Shown here one piece after another: positions 1-8,286 of a DNA stretch of 64,000 bases. Each line of letters opens with the position of its first letter. Position 1 is the stretch's first letter. The notes under the pieces were generated by a model that saw nothing but the letters and a program-made list of their open reading frames with translations, was not told where the DNA came from and did not search any database. The DNA comes from Oceanospirillaceae bacterium. Lineage in GTDB: Bacteria; Pseudomonadota; Gammaproteobacteria; Pseudomonadales; Balneatricaceae. Position numbers and translations under genes: made by a program. Location of the stretch: assembly GCA_013373085.1 (NCBI GenBank), contig JABXIM010000025.1, positions 62,001 to 126,000 on the forward strand, read 5' to 3'.

Positions 1-722
1 AGCGGATCCGTATCGCCGACATCGTGCGCATCGCAGCGTGGCGACAGATGAACACCGACGCGTCCGCTGCCCCATACGCCTGTTACTGCATCGGTGATCT
101 CGAGCAGCAGCCGCGCCCGGCTCTCGACCGAGCCGCCGTAGGCATCATCGCGCCGGTTGGTGCTGTCCTGCAGAAACTGATCGATCAGATAGCCGTTTGC
201 GGCGTGTATTTCGACGCCGTCGAACCCGGCTGCCAGCGCATTTTCCGCCCCTTTACGGTACGCATCGACGATGCCCGGTATTTCATGGGTTTCCAGAGCA
301 CGCGGCCGGGTATAGGGCCGCTGCGGACGGATCAGGCTGACATGGCCGGCCGGCGTGATGGCGCTGGGCGCCACCGGCAACTCGCCATCGAGGTAAACGG
401 GATCGGATATACGGCCTACATGCCACAGCTGCAGCACGATGCGTCCACCCTTTTCGTGGACGGCATCGGTGATTCGACGCCAGCCCGCCATCTGCTCCTC
501 ACTCCAGATCCCGGGTGTATCGGGGTAACCGACCCCCATTGGCGTAACCGATGTCGCCTCGGTGATGATCAGGCCTGCGGATGCCCGCTGGGTGTAATAG
601 GTTCTCATCAGTTCGCCGGGGACGCGGCCTGCATCGGCACGACAACGGGTCAGCGGCGCCATGACGATACGATTGGACAGTTCGATCTCGCCGATGCGAA
701 TGGGGTCGAATAGCGTGGCCAT
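1..722 (-). CDS. Old-yellow-enzyme family alkene reductase (NemA-like), 3' end cut by window edge
   Basis: This is an FMN- and NAD(P)H-dependent ene-reductase of the old yellow enzyme family, expected to reduce activated C=C bonds or electrophiles such as N-ethylmaleimide in the cytoplasm. About 240 N-terminal residues are visible. They start MATLFDPIRIGEIELSNRIV, followed by the PLTRCRAD segment, LQLWHVGRISDP, and the EIHAANGYLIDQF motif that carries the His/Asn substrate-binding pair. The family is usually about 360 residues, so roughly a third is missing past position 1. ATG at 722 is chosen because it gives the canonical N terminus and has GGAG about 10 bases upstream. A 56-residue gene lies just upstream in the same direction, and both sit behind a promoter with TetR-type operators, which suggests induction by reactive electrophiles (inference). 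Confidence 0.9.
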   Translation of the reverse strand, partial: MATLFDPIRIGEIELSNRIVMAPLTRCRADAGRVPGELMRTYYTQRASAGLIITEATSVTPMGVGYPDTPGIWSEEQMAGWRRITDAVHEKGGRIVLQLWHVGRISDPVYLDGELPVAPSAITPAGHVSLIRPQRPYTRPRALETHEIPGIVDAYRKGAENALAAGFDGVEIHAANGYLIDQFLQDSTNRRDDAYGGSVESRARLLLEITDAVTGVWGSGRVGVHLSPRCDAHDVGDTDP

Positions 723-775
723 TGATAACAAGCTCCAAACGACAGATTAACGGACAGTGTAAATGGAGTGGCGCT

Positions 776-946
776 TCAGCAGGCCTGACTCCAGGGGTCT
801 TTCCCGTGCAGGGCATCCGACTGGGACCGAACTTCGACGCCATAGCGCAACGCCATCGGATCCCGGCCGATATCTCGCAGCGTATGGCGGCTGATCCTGT
901 GCGGCGCCGGCTTGAAGAAATGAAGAATTCGTTGATGCAGTTTCAC
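776..946 (-). CDS. Small basic protein, DUF1127-like (56 aa)
   Basis: A 56-residue open frame starts at GTG 946, behind a strong AGGAGG ribosome site (about 952-958), and ends 53 bases before the ene-reductase. The protein begins MKLHQRILHFFKPAP and contains ISRHTLRDIGRDP. That segment resembles the L-x-DIG core of DUF1127 small proteins; the match is by eye only. It would be the first gene transcribed from the TetR-type promoter at 994-1022, so it is probably co-expressed with the reductase. An upstream in-frame TTG at 976 is rejected because the ribosome site lies after it. Function is unknown. Small size and lack of a clear family leave some doubt that it is a gene. Confidence 0.5.
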   Translation of the reverse strand: MKLHQRILHFFKPAPHRISRHTLRDIGRDPMALRYGVEVRSQSDALHGKDPWSQAC

Positions 947-967
947 AATCAGACCTCCTCGCCCCAA

Positions 968-985
968 ACAAACCAACCGGTATGT
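968..985. promoter_or_regulatory. Second, degenerate TetR-type operator
   Basis: On the minus strand this reads ACATACCGGTTGGTTTGT. It matches the perfect operator at 999-1016 in the first eight bases and in six of the last eight. The two sites start 31 bases apart, about three helical turns, on the same DNA face. Binding is inferred. Confidence 0.5.
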
Positions 986-993
986 ACAGCCAA

Positions 994-1022
994 GTTAAAC
1001 ATACCGATCGGTATGTCGTCAA
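994..1022 (-). promoter_or_regulatory. Promoter with embedded 18-bp palindromic TetR-type operator
   Basis: Positions 999-1016 form the perfect palindrome ACATACCGATCGGTATGT, a shape typical of TetR-family operators. Read on the minus strand it fills the spacer between a -35-like TTGACG (1017-1022) and a -10-like TTTAAC (994-999) with 17-base spacing. A bound repressor would block RNA polymerase for the small protein and the ene-reductase. The divergent desaturase at 1164 could share the control. The cognate regulator is not adjacent inside the window; the TetR gene at 19.6-20.1 kb has a different dyad in its own promoter. Confidence 0.75.
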
Positions 1023-1163
1023 GGCGTGTCGCCGTCTGTTTGCACTTGACAGCGAGTTGAACAAAAATCGGTCTGAAGCTGACTAACGAAGACGTGCCTG
1101 CACTCGCTTTCATGCACGTCCGCTCGACGCCGGCCGCGTCGATGCAAGGCCCGGGAGTTGCTT

Positions 1164-2333
1164 ATGCTGGACGGACTCTTTCCCCTGCCCTGGTGGGGCT
1201 ACGTACTGGTGCTGCTGGCGCTGACCCACGGCACCATCGTTTCGGTCACCATCTTCCTGCACCGGGCACAGGCCCACCGCTCTCTGCAGCTTCATCCTGC
1301 ACTCAGTCACCTGTTCCGCTTCTGGCTCTGGCTGACCACCGGCATGATCACCCGCGAATGGATCGCGGTGCACCGCAAGCACCACGCTCACTGTGACAGC
1401 GACGGTGACCCCCACAGCCCGCAGCTGCAGGGGATTTCGCGGGTATTTTGGCAGGGCGCAGAACTGTACCAGCAGGCCTCGAAAGATCAGGATTCGCTGC
1501 AACGCTTTGGCAAGGGGGCGCCCGACGACTGGCTGGAACGGCATCTCTACAGCCGCCATCCGTCGCTTGGCATCACGCTGATGCTGACGATCGACCTGCT
1601 CTGCTTCGGCATCGTCGGCCTGAGCATCTGGGCGCTGCAGATGGCCTGGATTCCCTTTTTCGCGGCCGGCGTGATTAACGGCCTTGGTCACTGGGGAGGC
1701 TACCGCAACTTCGAAACCGCCGACGCTTCGCGTAACCTGCTGCCGTTCGCGGTATTGATCGGCGGCGAAGAGCTGCACAACAATCACCACGCAGCCCCCG
1801 CTTCGCCACGGCTCTCCTGCCGCTGGTACGAGCTGGATATCGGCTGGTGCTACATCCGCCTGCTGGCCTGGCTACGCCTGATTCGCATACGCGAGGCGGG
1901 TCTGCTGCCCAGACTCGCCCATGGACTCAGCGCACGCACCTGGAGCAGCCGTTTCCATGTCCTCAGCCTGTATGGCCGTCAGGTCGTGCTGCCGATCTTG
2001 CAGCAGGAGTGTCGCAGCACCAACCGGACGCGCCGAAGGTTATTGAAGCGCACCCGCTGGTTGCTACTGCGGGAGAAGCGCAAGATGAACGAGGCCCAGC
2101 GTCGCTGTCTCGAGCATTCGCTGTCGCTCAGCAAGCGCCTGGCGACCGCCTACGAATACCAGCTGCGGCTGCGGGCACTCTGGCATCAGCCCGGGCGCTC
2201 GTCTGACAAGCTGCGCCACGCGGTACACGACTGGTGCCAGGACGCACGCCGGTCCGGTGTCGAGGCGCTGGCCGAGTTCGCGGAACAGCTGCTGCAGGCG
2301 CAGCAACTGGCAGTGGCCAAGGCCCGAAGCTGA
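1164..2333 (+). CDS. Membrane fatty acid desaturase, DesA-type (acyl-lipid delta-9 desaturase family)
   Basis: This integral-membrane di-iron desaturase of about 389 residues would introduce a double bond into acyl chains of phospholipids or acyl-CoA. The three histidine boxes are visible: HRAQAH (33-38), HRKHH (70-74) and HNNHH (205-209). Hydrophobic segments lie near 10-32, 45-62 and 135-170. A basic, arginine-rich C-terminal tail (about 240-389) extends beyond the catalytic core, as in Pseudomonas DesA-like proteins. ATG 1164 is preferred to the in-frame TTG at 1158 because GGGAG at 1153-1157 is correctly spaced for it. It is transcribed divergently from the reductase unit and shares the intergenic region with the TetR-type operators. 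Substrate and position of desaturation are inferred from the family. Confidence 0.88.
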   Translation: MLDGLFPLPWWGYVLVLLALTHGTIVSVTIFLHRAQAHRSLQLHPALSHLFRFWLWLTTGMITREWIAVHRKHHAHCDSDGDPHSPQLQGISRVFWQGAELYQQASKDQDSLQRFGKGAPDDWLERHLYSRHPSLGITLMLTIDLLCFGIVGLSIWALQMAWIPFFAAGVINGLGHWGGYRNFETADASRNLLPFAVLIGGEELHNNHHAAPASPRLSCRWYELDIGWCYIRLLAWLRLIRIREAGLLPRLAHGLSARTWSSRFHVLSLYGRQVVLPILQQECRSTNRTRRRLLKRTRWLLLREKRKMNEAQRRCLEHSLSLSKRLATAYEYQLRLRALWHQPGRSSDKLRHAVHDWCQDARRSGVEALAEFAEQLLQAQQLAVAKARS

Positions 2334-2436
2334 GACACTCGCAGGTCGCAGCCTCTGCCGGCCCTGACCTCGCCATCGACCATCTTTCCTCCGGTGACCG
2401 GGCATGCGTAACTCAGCCCCGAGCGGCTCACCTCGA

Positions 2437-3495
2437 CTAACGCCTGGCTTCCAGTATCAGGTTGAAGGGCGTGCGCTTGGCGCAGCGAAAGTGACTGAAG
2501 CCAGCCTGGCGGAATACTTCCGCCAGACGCGCCTCCCCGGCCTGGGCGCCCAGTGCTGTCCCTTCTCTTTCCGACAGTGAGTGGGCACAGCAGATGGTGG
2601 TGGAAGCCGAATAGTAGAGCCGGGCGACCGGCCCCTTGTTCTCTTCCAGCCGGTCATGGGCAAAGGGTTCGACCAGCATCACCGTGCCACCCTCGTTCAG
2701 CCGCTCGGCCGCATGCCGCGCCGCGCCGACCGGGTCCCCCATATCGTGCAGGCAGTCGAAAAAGCAGATCAGGTCAAAACCGGGGCCGGGGTATTCCAGG
2801 GCATCGGACAGGGTAAAGCTCACCCGGTCTGATACAGCGGCGTCCCGCGCCTGTTGCTCTGCCGCAGCCAGCGACGCCGGATGCGCATCGAATCCCCGGA
2901 AGCGGGACGCCGGAAATGCCTGCGCCATCAGCACGGTCGAATGACCATGGCCACAGCCAACATCCGCAACCCGGATTCCCTGCTCCAGCCGCTGCAGCAC
3001 GCCGTCGAGCGCCGGCAGCCACTCCTGGATCAGCGAGCCACGATAGGCGTTGCGGTAAAAGGCCGCGCTGCCACAAAACAACCGGTGACTGTGATCCCCC
3101 CAGGGCACCCCCTCACCGGTTCGAAAGGCATGCAGCGACTTGTCCTCGTCCAGCCACATCGACGCCGGTACTTCCCAGGCTGGCGGCATGAATACAGGAC
3201 TGTCCTCGTCGGATAGCACCGCCCGGTGCTCTTCCGGCAGCTCATAGGTCCGGCTCGCCGGGTGATACTCGAGATAACCGCCTGCTACCTGACTGTTCAG
3301 CCACTCGCGAACATATCGCTCGGCGCAGCCGGCACGCACGGCCACCTGATCGGAGTTCAGAGGGCCGGCACCGTCAAGCGCCCGATAAAGACCCAGCTTG
3401 TGCCCCAGGCTGACCATCACGCCATTGTACCCAGCCGCCAGCTCGGAGATGACCTGATCCAGAAAACCCTGCTGTTTTTGTACGTTGATAGCCAT
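2437..3495 (-). CDS. Class I SAM-dependent methyltransferase with N-terminal winged-helix domain
   Basis: The 352-residue protein has an N-terminal winged-helix-like region (about 20-95, with YVREWLNSQVAGG) and a Rossmann methyltransferase domain from about residue 170. Motif I reads VADVGCGHGHST (176-187), followed by an acidic FRGFDAHP strand, LSDALEYPG, and FDLICFFDCLHDMGDP. This architecture matches the Rv2258c-like group, whose members methylate small molecules; the substrate cannot be read. ATG at 3495 is adopted. It is divergent from the GlxA-like regulator at 3619, with only about 120 bases between the starts, so that regulator may control it (inference). Confidence 0.85.
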   Translation of the reverse strand: MAINVQKQQGFLDQVISELAAGYNGVMVSLGHKLGLYRALDGAGPLNSDQVAVRAGCAERYVREWLNSQVAGGYLEYHPASRTYELPEEHRAVLSDEDSPVFMPPAWEVPASMWLDEDKSLHAFRTGEGVPWGDHSHRLFCGSAAFYRNAYRGSLIQEWLPALDGVLQRLEQGIRVADVGCGHGHSTVLMAQAFPASRFRGFDAHPASLAAAEQQARDAAVSDRVSFTLSDALEYPGPGFDLICFFDCLHDMGDPVGAARHAAERLNEGGTVMLVEPFAHDRLEENKGPVARLYYSASTTICCAHSLSEREGTALGAQAGEARLAEVFRQAGFSHFRCAKRTPFNLILEARR

Positions 3496-3618
3496 GATTC
3501 CGGCCCTCCGCCGTTTCTGAATTGACCCTTACAGGGTGCCTCCGAAACAGACAGCAGATGAGTGCCAGACAGGCCACAACCGGTTCGTTTGAGCCATACT
3601 GGTCGCATGGAGGTAACG

Positions 3619-4662
3619 GTGGCGCAGCAAAAGACACACATCAGCGTAGTCGCCATACCGGATGCGGTCATATCCACCCTTGGCGGGATATACGACGTCT
3701 TCAACGCACTGCCGGCGATTGCGGCAATCGACGATTCGGTCCCGACACCGACGCCACTGCAGGTCGAGATCGTGGCACAGTCCCACGACAGCGTGCCATT
3801 GGCCAGCGGTCTGAGCATCGCGCCCCATCGCGGGATCGACGAGGTGATTCGCAGCGATATCATCATCGTGCCGTCGGTGCTGCTGCATGATGGCTGGCGA
3901 CAGGGCCGCTACCCGGCGCTGGTCGCCTGGCTGAAGGAGCGGTATGAGCAGGGCGCAGTGCTCTGCTCGGCCTGCTCGGGCCTGTTTCTGCTCGCCGAAA
4001 CAGGCCTCTTCGATGGCCATGAATGTACCGTGCACTGGGCCTATGCCAACCAGTTTCGCCGCCAGTACCCCGAAATTCCGGTGTCCCCGGAAAAGCCGCT
4101 CGTCGTGTCGGGTGAGCGACAGCAGCTGATCTCGTCCGGCGCCTCGACCTCCTGGCAGGACCTGGTGCTGTATCTGCTCGCGCAGCACACCGGGCCAACG
4201 GCGGCTCAGGCCATCGCCAAATTCTTCGCCCTGCAGTGGCACCTTGAGGGACTTGCCCCGTACGCACCCTTCATGCCGGTACATGATCACGGCGACGCCA
4301 CCGTGCTGGAGGCACAGCGCTGGCTCGAGCGTCACTACAGCGTCGCCTCCCCCGTTGACGAAATGGTCACCCGCTCCGGACTCGCCCAGCGAACCTTCAA
4401 GCGTCGCTTCAGCCGTGCAACCGGCCTGTCACCGATTGGCTACGTTCAACAGCTGCGGATTGACGAGGCGAAACGGCGGCTCGAGCGCACCCGGTTACCC
4501 GTGGACGAGATCAGCTGGCAAATAGGCTATGAAGACCCGGCTTTTTTCCGCCGTCTGTTCAAGCGTCTGACCGGCATTACACCCGGGGCGCACCGACGCA
4601 GATTCCAGCTATCCCCCGCGGCAACCGAGTCCCCGCGACCGGCCGGAATTGCCGGCAACTGA
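3619..4662 (+). CDS. GlxA-family transcriptional regulator (DJ-1/PfpI domain plus AraC HTH)
   Basis: A DNA-binding regulator of about 347 residues. The N-terminal half is a DJ-1/PfpI-like glutamine-amidotransferase fold starting ISVVAIPDAVISTL, with the nucleophile-elbow-like segment VLCSACSGLFLLAETG. The C-terminal third is a double helix-turn-helix AraC domain (VDEMVTRSGLAQRTFKRRF and EISWQIGYEDPAFFRRLFKR). GTG at 3619 is chosen because GGAGG at 3609-3613 sits five bases upstream; an earlier in-frame ATG at 3607 overlaps that ribosome site. It is divergent from the methyltransferase gene. GlxA-type regulators often control nitrogenous-compound catabolism, but no such genes adjoin here, so the effector is unknown. 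Confidence 0.88.
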   Translation: MAQQKTHISVVAIPDAVISTLGGIYDVFNALPAIAAIDDSVPTPTPLQVEIVAQSHDSVPLASGLSIAPHRGIDEVIRSDIIIVPSVLLHDGWRQGRYPALVAWLKERYEQGAVLCSACSGLFLLAETGLFDGHECTVHWAYANQFRRQYPEIPVSPEKPLVVSGERQQLISSGASTSWQDLVLYLLAQHTGPTAAQAIAKFFALQWHLEGLAPYAPFMPVHDHGDATVLEAQRWLERHYSVASPVDEMVTRSGLAQRTFKRRFSRATGLSPIGYVQQLRIDEAKRRLERTRLPVDEISWQIGYEDPAFFRRLFKRLTGITPGAHRRRFQLSPAATESPRPAGIAGN

Positions 4663-4723
4663 ACCGGCGCGGGCGAAACCATGGCTTGCGCAAAGTTAAG
4701 CGCAATACCGAGGCGCAGGCGCC

Positions 4724-7009
4724 TCAGTCATCACCGTCCGCGGCCCGACGCGGCAACATCAGCTGCAGCGTTTCAGGCGTCAGGCACTCGCGCTCGCTGC
4801 AGGCCTGGAAATCCAGCGCCAGCATCGCCGTATCGCCGTCGGGCCAGTGAGCATTGATTGCGACCTCTCCTTCGTAAACGGCAAGCGGCGGCTGCCCCTT
4901 GACCAGCACCCGGCGCAACGGCGCCGGATATTCGATTCGATCCAGCGGCCGGAACTGGTCGAGGCTGCGCAGCGTCGTTGCCACCAGCGCATTGGCGTCG
5001 GCGCGATGGCTGCCGATATGCCAACTGTCGCAGATTTGCAGCCGCACGCTCAGCAGGCCATCATGCCCCCGCCGCGCCTCCACCCGGATACGCCCGCCGG
5101 CGCCGTATTGCAGCGTCGCCGGCAGTCCGAAGCGGTGCCGCCGCAGCGCGGCCAGCATCGAGGGGTAAGCCAGCGGCTGGGCTCCGATGGCATCGGCGAA
5201 ACAGGCCTCGAGCCTTCGGATCTGCTGCGATAACTGCCGCGATCCTGTGCGCTGCTGCAGCAGTACCATCGCCATCAGCGTCGCCGAGTTCCCCGAAGCA
5301 CAGGTCATATCCATCGCCTGTTTGCTGCGGCCGAGATCAGGTTCGTCCGCGCCCCGGACCGCGTTGAAGAAGCCGCCGCCGTCCTCGTCGCCGAAATGGT
5401 CGCAGAGCTCCCGATACAGCAGTTGCGCACGCTCCAGCCAGACCGGCTCGCTACTGCAGTCATAGAGCGCTAGCAATGCCTGCAGATAGTAGCCGTAGTC
5501 AGCGAGCGTCGCGGCGACCGACGGGCGACCGTGAATGCAGTTGCGGTACAGCTGTCCCGGCTTGCCTGCACGCCGCCAGATCGCCAGCGCGCAATCCCCC
5601 GCCGCCTCTGCATAACGGGGTTCGGCCAGGAGCCGCCCTGCTTCGGCCAGGGCGATGATCGTCATGCCGTTCCACTCGGTGATCTCCTTGTCGTCACGCA
5701 GCGGCTGCGGGCGCTGGCGCCGGGCCTTTAGCAGGGTCTGCCTGACAGCATCCAGCCGGGTCAGAAGTTCGCGATAACTGCCAGCAAGGCCCGGCACCTG
5801 ATCGGCTAGCGCCTGGGGCAGGTGCAGGATATTGCGACCGTCGAAATTGCCGGCCGCCGTGACGCCATACAGCGCCTCGACGAAAGCAAGGTCATCCGGC
5901 GCCAGCAGAACCGCCAGTTCGTCGTACGACCAGCTAAAGCAACGCCCTTCCTCACCCTCGCTGTCGGCATCGGTGGCGGCGTAGAAGCCGCCTGCCGGCG
6001 AGCACATCTCCGCCAGCAGGTAGTCGAGGGTCTCACGCAGGATACGCCGGTATTCGGGATCGCCACAGATTAGCCAGGCTCTCAGGTAAACCAATGCCAG
6101 CTGGGCCTGGTTGTAGAGCATTTTCTCGAAATGCGGCACGCGCCAGGCGCTGTCGGTGGCGTAGCGGTGGAAACCACCCGCCAACTGGTCGTAGATACCG
6201 CCGCGCAGCATCGCATCGAGCACACGGCGCAGGAAGGGCCAGGCGGGATGCATCTGTGCCCGGGTCCCGGCACGCTGTACTTCGTCGAGTAGCAACAGCA
6301 GCTGCGGTTCGTGGGGGAATTTCGGCGCCTGGCCGCTGCCACCATGCCTGCTGTCCTCCATCGCCAGCAGCGACTGCACGAAGGTGTCGAAAATCGCGTC
6401 ATCCACCCGCCCTTGCGCGCCCGCCTTCGGGTTCAGGGCCTGGACGGCCTGATGCACCTTCTCGCCACTGTTACAGAGCGCGTCCGGCTGCGCGTCCCAA
6501 TGACGGCGCACCTGGTCGAGAAGATTGAGAAAGGTCGCTTTCGGCAGGTAGGTGGCGCCGAAAAACGGCTTGCCGTCGGGTGTCAGGAAGCTCGACATCG
6601 GCCAGCCGCCCTGGCCGCCGGTGAGCTGGAGCGCAGTCATATAATAGTCGTCGAGGTCGGGACGCTGCTCGCGGTCCACCTTGATGCTGATGAAAGCGTC
6701 GTTCAGCGCATCCGCCACCTCGAGGTCGTCGAAACACTCATCCTCCATGACATGACACCAGTGGCAGGTGGCATAACCGATGGACAGGAATACCGGGCGG
6801 TTGCGCTCGCGGGCGGTGGCAAAGGCGGTCTCGCCCCAGGGATACCAGTCCACCGGGTTGTGGGCGTGCTGGAGCAGGTAGGGCGAGTCCTCGACAATCA
6901 GACGGTTGGTGTAAAGGGGTTCTCCGTCGTCCCGACAATGCCGTGTACGGGGGTTGTAAAGGTGACGCTTCGACCGGCTTATCCGCTCGAACTCGGTATC
7001 GGAAGGCAT
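4724..7009 (-). CDS. YyaL / SSP411 family protein (DUF255 thioredoxin-like domain plus alpha/alpha barrel)
   Basis: A 761-residue cytoplasmic protein. The N-terminal thioredoxin-like DUF255 domain starts near residue 35 ([20 protein letters not shown]) and carries the CHWC motif (Cys82, Cys85) followed by VMEDECF and [12 protein letters not shown]. The remainder resembles the glycosidase-like alpha/alpha barrel of this family, with [20 protein letters not shown] and [17 protein letters not shown]. The family is widely conserved; its biochemical function is not established. Compared with usual members it has about 30 extra N-terminal residues rich in Arg and His, so translation might start further in. 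It is followed by no clear partner and converges with the GlxA-like gene. Confidence 0.88.
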   Translation of the reverse strand: MPSDTEFERISRSKRHLYNPRTRHCRDDGEPLYTNRLIVEDSPYLLQHAHNPVDWYPWGETAFATARERNRPVFLSIGYATCHWCHVMEDECFDDLEVADALNDAFISIKVDREQRPDLDDYYMTALQLTGGQGGWPMSSFLTPDGKPFFGATYLPKATFLNLLDQVRRHWDAQPDALCNSGEKVHQAVQALNPKAGAQGRVDDAIFDTFVQSLLAMEDSRHGGSGQAPKFPHEPQLLLLLDEVQRAGTRAQMHPAWPFLRRVLDAMLRGGIYDQLAGGFHRYATDSAWRVPHFEKMLYNQAQLALVYLRAWLICGDPEYRRILRETLDYLLAEMCSPAGGFYAATDADSEGEEGRCFSWSYDELAVLLAPDDLAFVEALYGVTAAGNFDGRNILHLPQALADQVPGLAGSYRELLTRLDAVRQTLLKARRQRPQPLRDDKEITEWNGMTIIALAEAGRLLAEPRYAEAAGDCALAIWRRAGKPGQLYRNCIHGRPSVAATLADYGYYLQALLALYDCSSEPVWLERAQLLYRELCDHFGDEDGGGFFNAVRGADEPDLGRSKQAMDMTCASGNSATLMAMVLLQQRTGSRQLSQQIRRLEACFADAIGAQPLAYPSMLAALRRHRFGLPATLQYGAGGRIRVEARRGHDGLLSVRLQICDSWHIGSHRADANALVATTLRSLDQFRPLDRIEYPAPLRRVLVKGQPPLAVYEGEVAINAHWPDGDTAMLALDFQACSERECLTPETLQLMLPRRAADGDD

Positions 7010-7099
7010 GCTTGCCTCCTCTGTTTGCGCTCTCTCCGCTGAGCGTTTTTCCTGTTCGCAGTATAGAAAAAGGGTTTTCGACCCGGCAGTTCGGTGTAC

Positions 7100-7753
7100 T
7101 CAGTCGGGACGAAACAGGTCGCCAAGCTCGATTAGCGTAAGATTACCAGTGAAATAGGCCCCGGTATCGATATTCAGTACATTGCCCAACAGCAGAGGTT
7201 CAGGCACCGGGGTATGACCGCAAACCACCCGGTCGATGCCACCTACCGGTTGCGTCCGGCGGCGTTCCACTCTCTCCCGCGCCCAGAGTAATGTCTGCGG
7301 GTCGCCGTCTTCGACCTGTCGCCAGTCATCGCCGGGCACCTGCGCGTGCACCAGTCCGACACGTCCAAATGGCGTTGCCACTTCGATACCGTACGGCAGC
7401 GATGGCGCCAATCGGTAGCAGAGCCTTGCCACCCGGTCGATGCTGAGTTCGTAGATCCATTCGCCGCCATTGAGCATCCACAGATCGAAGTGCCGCCCGT
7501 TGAGCAATGCATCGAACATCATCGCTTCGTGATTGCCCCTCACGCTATGGCACCAGGATTCGAACGCCAGCTCCAGGCACGCCAGCGACTCCGGTCCTCG
7601 GTCGACAAGGTCACCGACGGAGAACAACCGGTCGCGTTCCTTATCGAACGCCACCTCCGCCAGCCGCGATGCCAGCAGGCTGTAGTGGCCGTGCAAGTCA
7701 CCAACGGCAAAATCCCGGCCACGGTTATTGAGTCCGTACCTGGCCACTTTCAT
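7100..7753 (-). CDS. Serine/threonine-type phosphoprotein phosphatase (PPP superfamily, PrpA/PphA-like)
   Basis: A cytoplasmic metallophosphatase of 217 residues. The PPP signature motifs are present in order: GDLHGHY, GDLVDRGPES and RGNHEAMM near the N terminus, then a late histidine motif, VVCGHTPVPEP. Size and motifs match the bacterial PrpA/PphA group, which dephosphorylates proteins and is linked to envelope stress in E. coli. ATG 7753 is preferred over GTG 7762 because AGAGG lies eight bases upstream of it. Its start faces a 530-base intergenic region shared with the divergent cytochrome gene. Confidence 0.88.
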   Translation of the reverse strand: MKVARYGLNNRGRDFAVGDLHGHYSLLASRLAEVAFDKERDRLFSVGDLVDRGPESLACLELAFESWCHSVRGNHEAMMFDALLNGRHFDLWMLNGGEWIYELSIDRVARLCYRLAPSLPYGIEVATPFGRVGLVHAQVPGDDWRQVEDGDPQTLLWARERVERRRTQPVGGIDRVVCGHTPVPEPLLLGNVLNIDTGAYFTGNLTLIELGDLFRPD

Positions 7754-8286
7754 GGTTAACACCTCTGCTTATATTTGACCTCCCGGCAACCGATGCGATC
7801 CGGTGTTTTTATTTGGCGACAAAAAATAAACGTCGCTACTATGCGACGTTAATATATTCGCACTCGCTAATGATTAGGGTGAAACACATTCAACGCCTCT
7901 GGCAAGTTATCCAGGCCTGTTCGTCCTATCAAAACTCATTTAAAACAACCGTTTAACAACGCCTGAAAGTACCTTTCAATACCTATTACCGCACTGCAAC
8001 GATGGAAATATCGAAAAAACCCGTCAGCGAATTTTATTTTCAAAAAAAAGCCGACCTATACTTCCCGACACAGCATAAATGGAAATAGAACTATTGGAGG
8101 CAGGGACGCGTTCCCCTCTTCTGGTACCTAGACCCGCCCCGTCCCGGGGCCGGGTCGTAATCTGGTATCCGGATGACTTGGCGTAAAACTCCTTGCTCTT
8201 CAAGCAGCGCAGCTCCGGTTGTTTCGAAATATCGCACTGACCGGACGACGCATGAGCCGAATTAAGCCCGGAAAGGAGTCGAGGAG
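7754..8286. other. Long AT-rich intergenic region / leader of the cytochrome gene
   Basis: No convincing gene is seen. It contains a perfect inverted repeat AACGTCGC-tactat-GCGACGTT (7829-7850), possibly an operator, and a GC-rich hairpin at 8131-8156 (11 pairs with one bulged C, loop TCC) about 130 bases before the cytochrome start. The part from about 7860 to 8095 is clearly more AT-rich than the neighbouring genes, as expected for a promoter region. A strong ribosome site (GAGGAG) precedes ATG 8287. Confidence 0.5.

Noticed and set aside
8176-8200. Sigma-54-like sequence TTGGCGTAAAACTCCTTGCT before the cytochrome gene
   Set aside because: GG and GC are 13 bases apart instead of the required 10.
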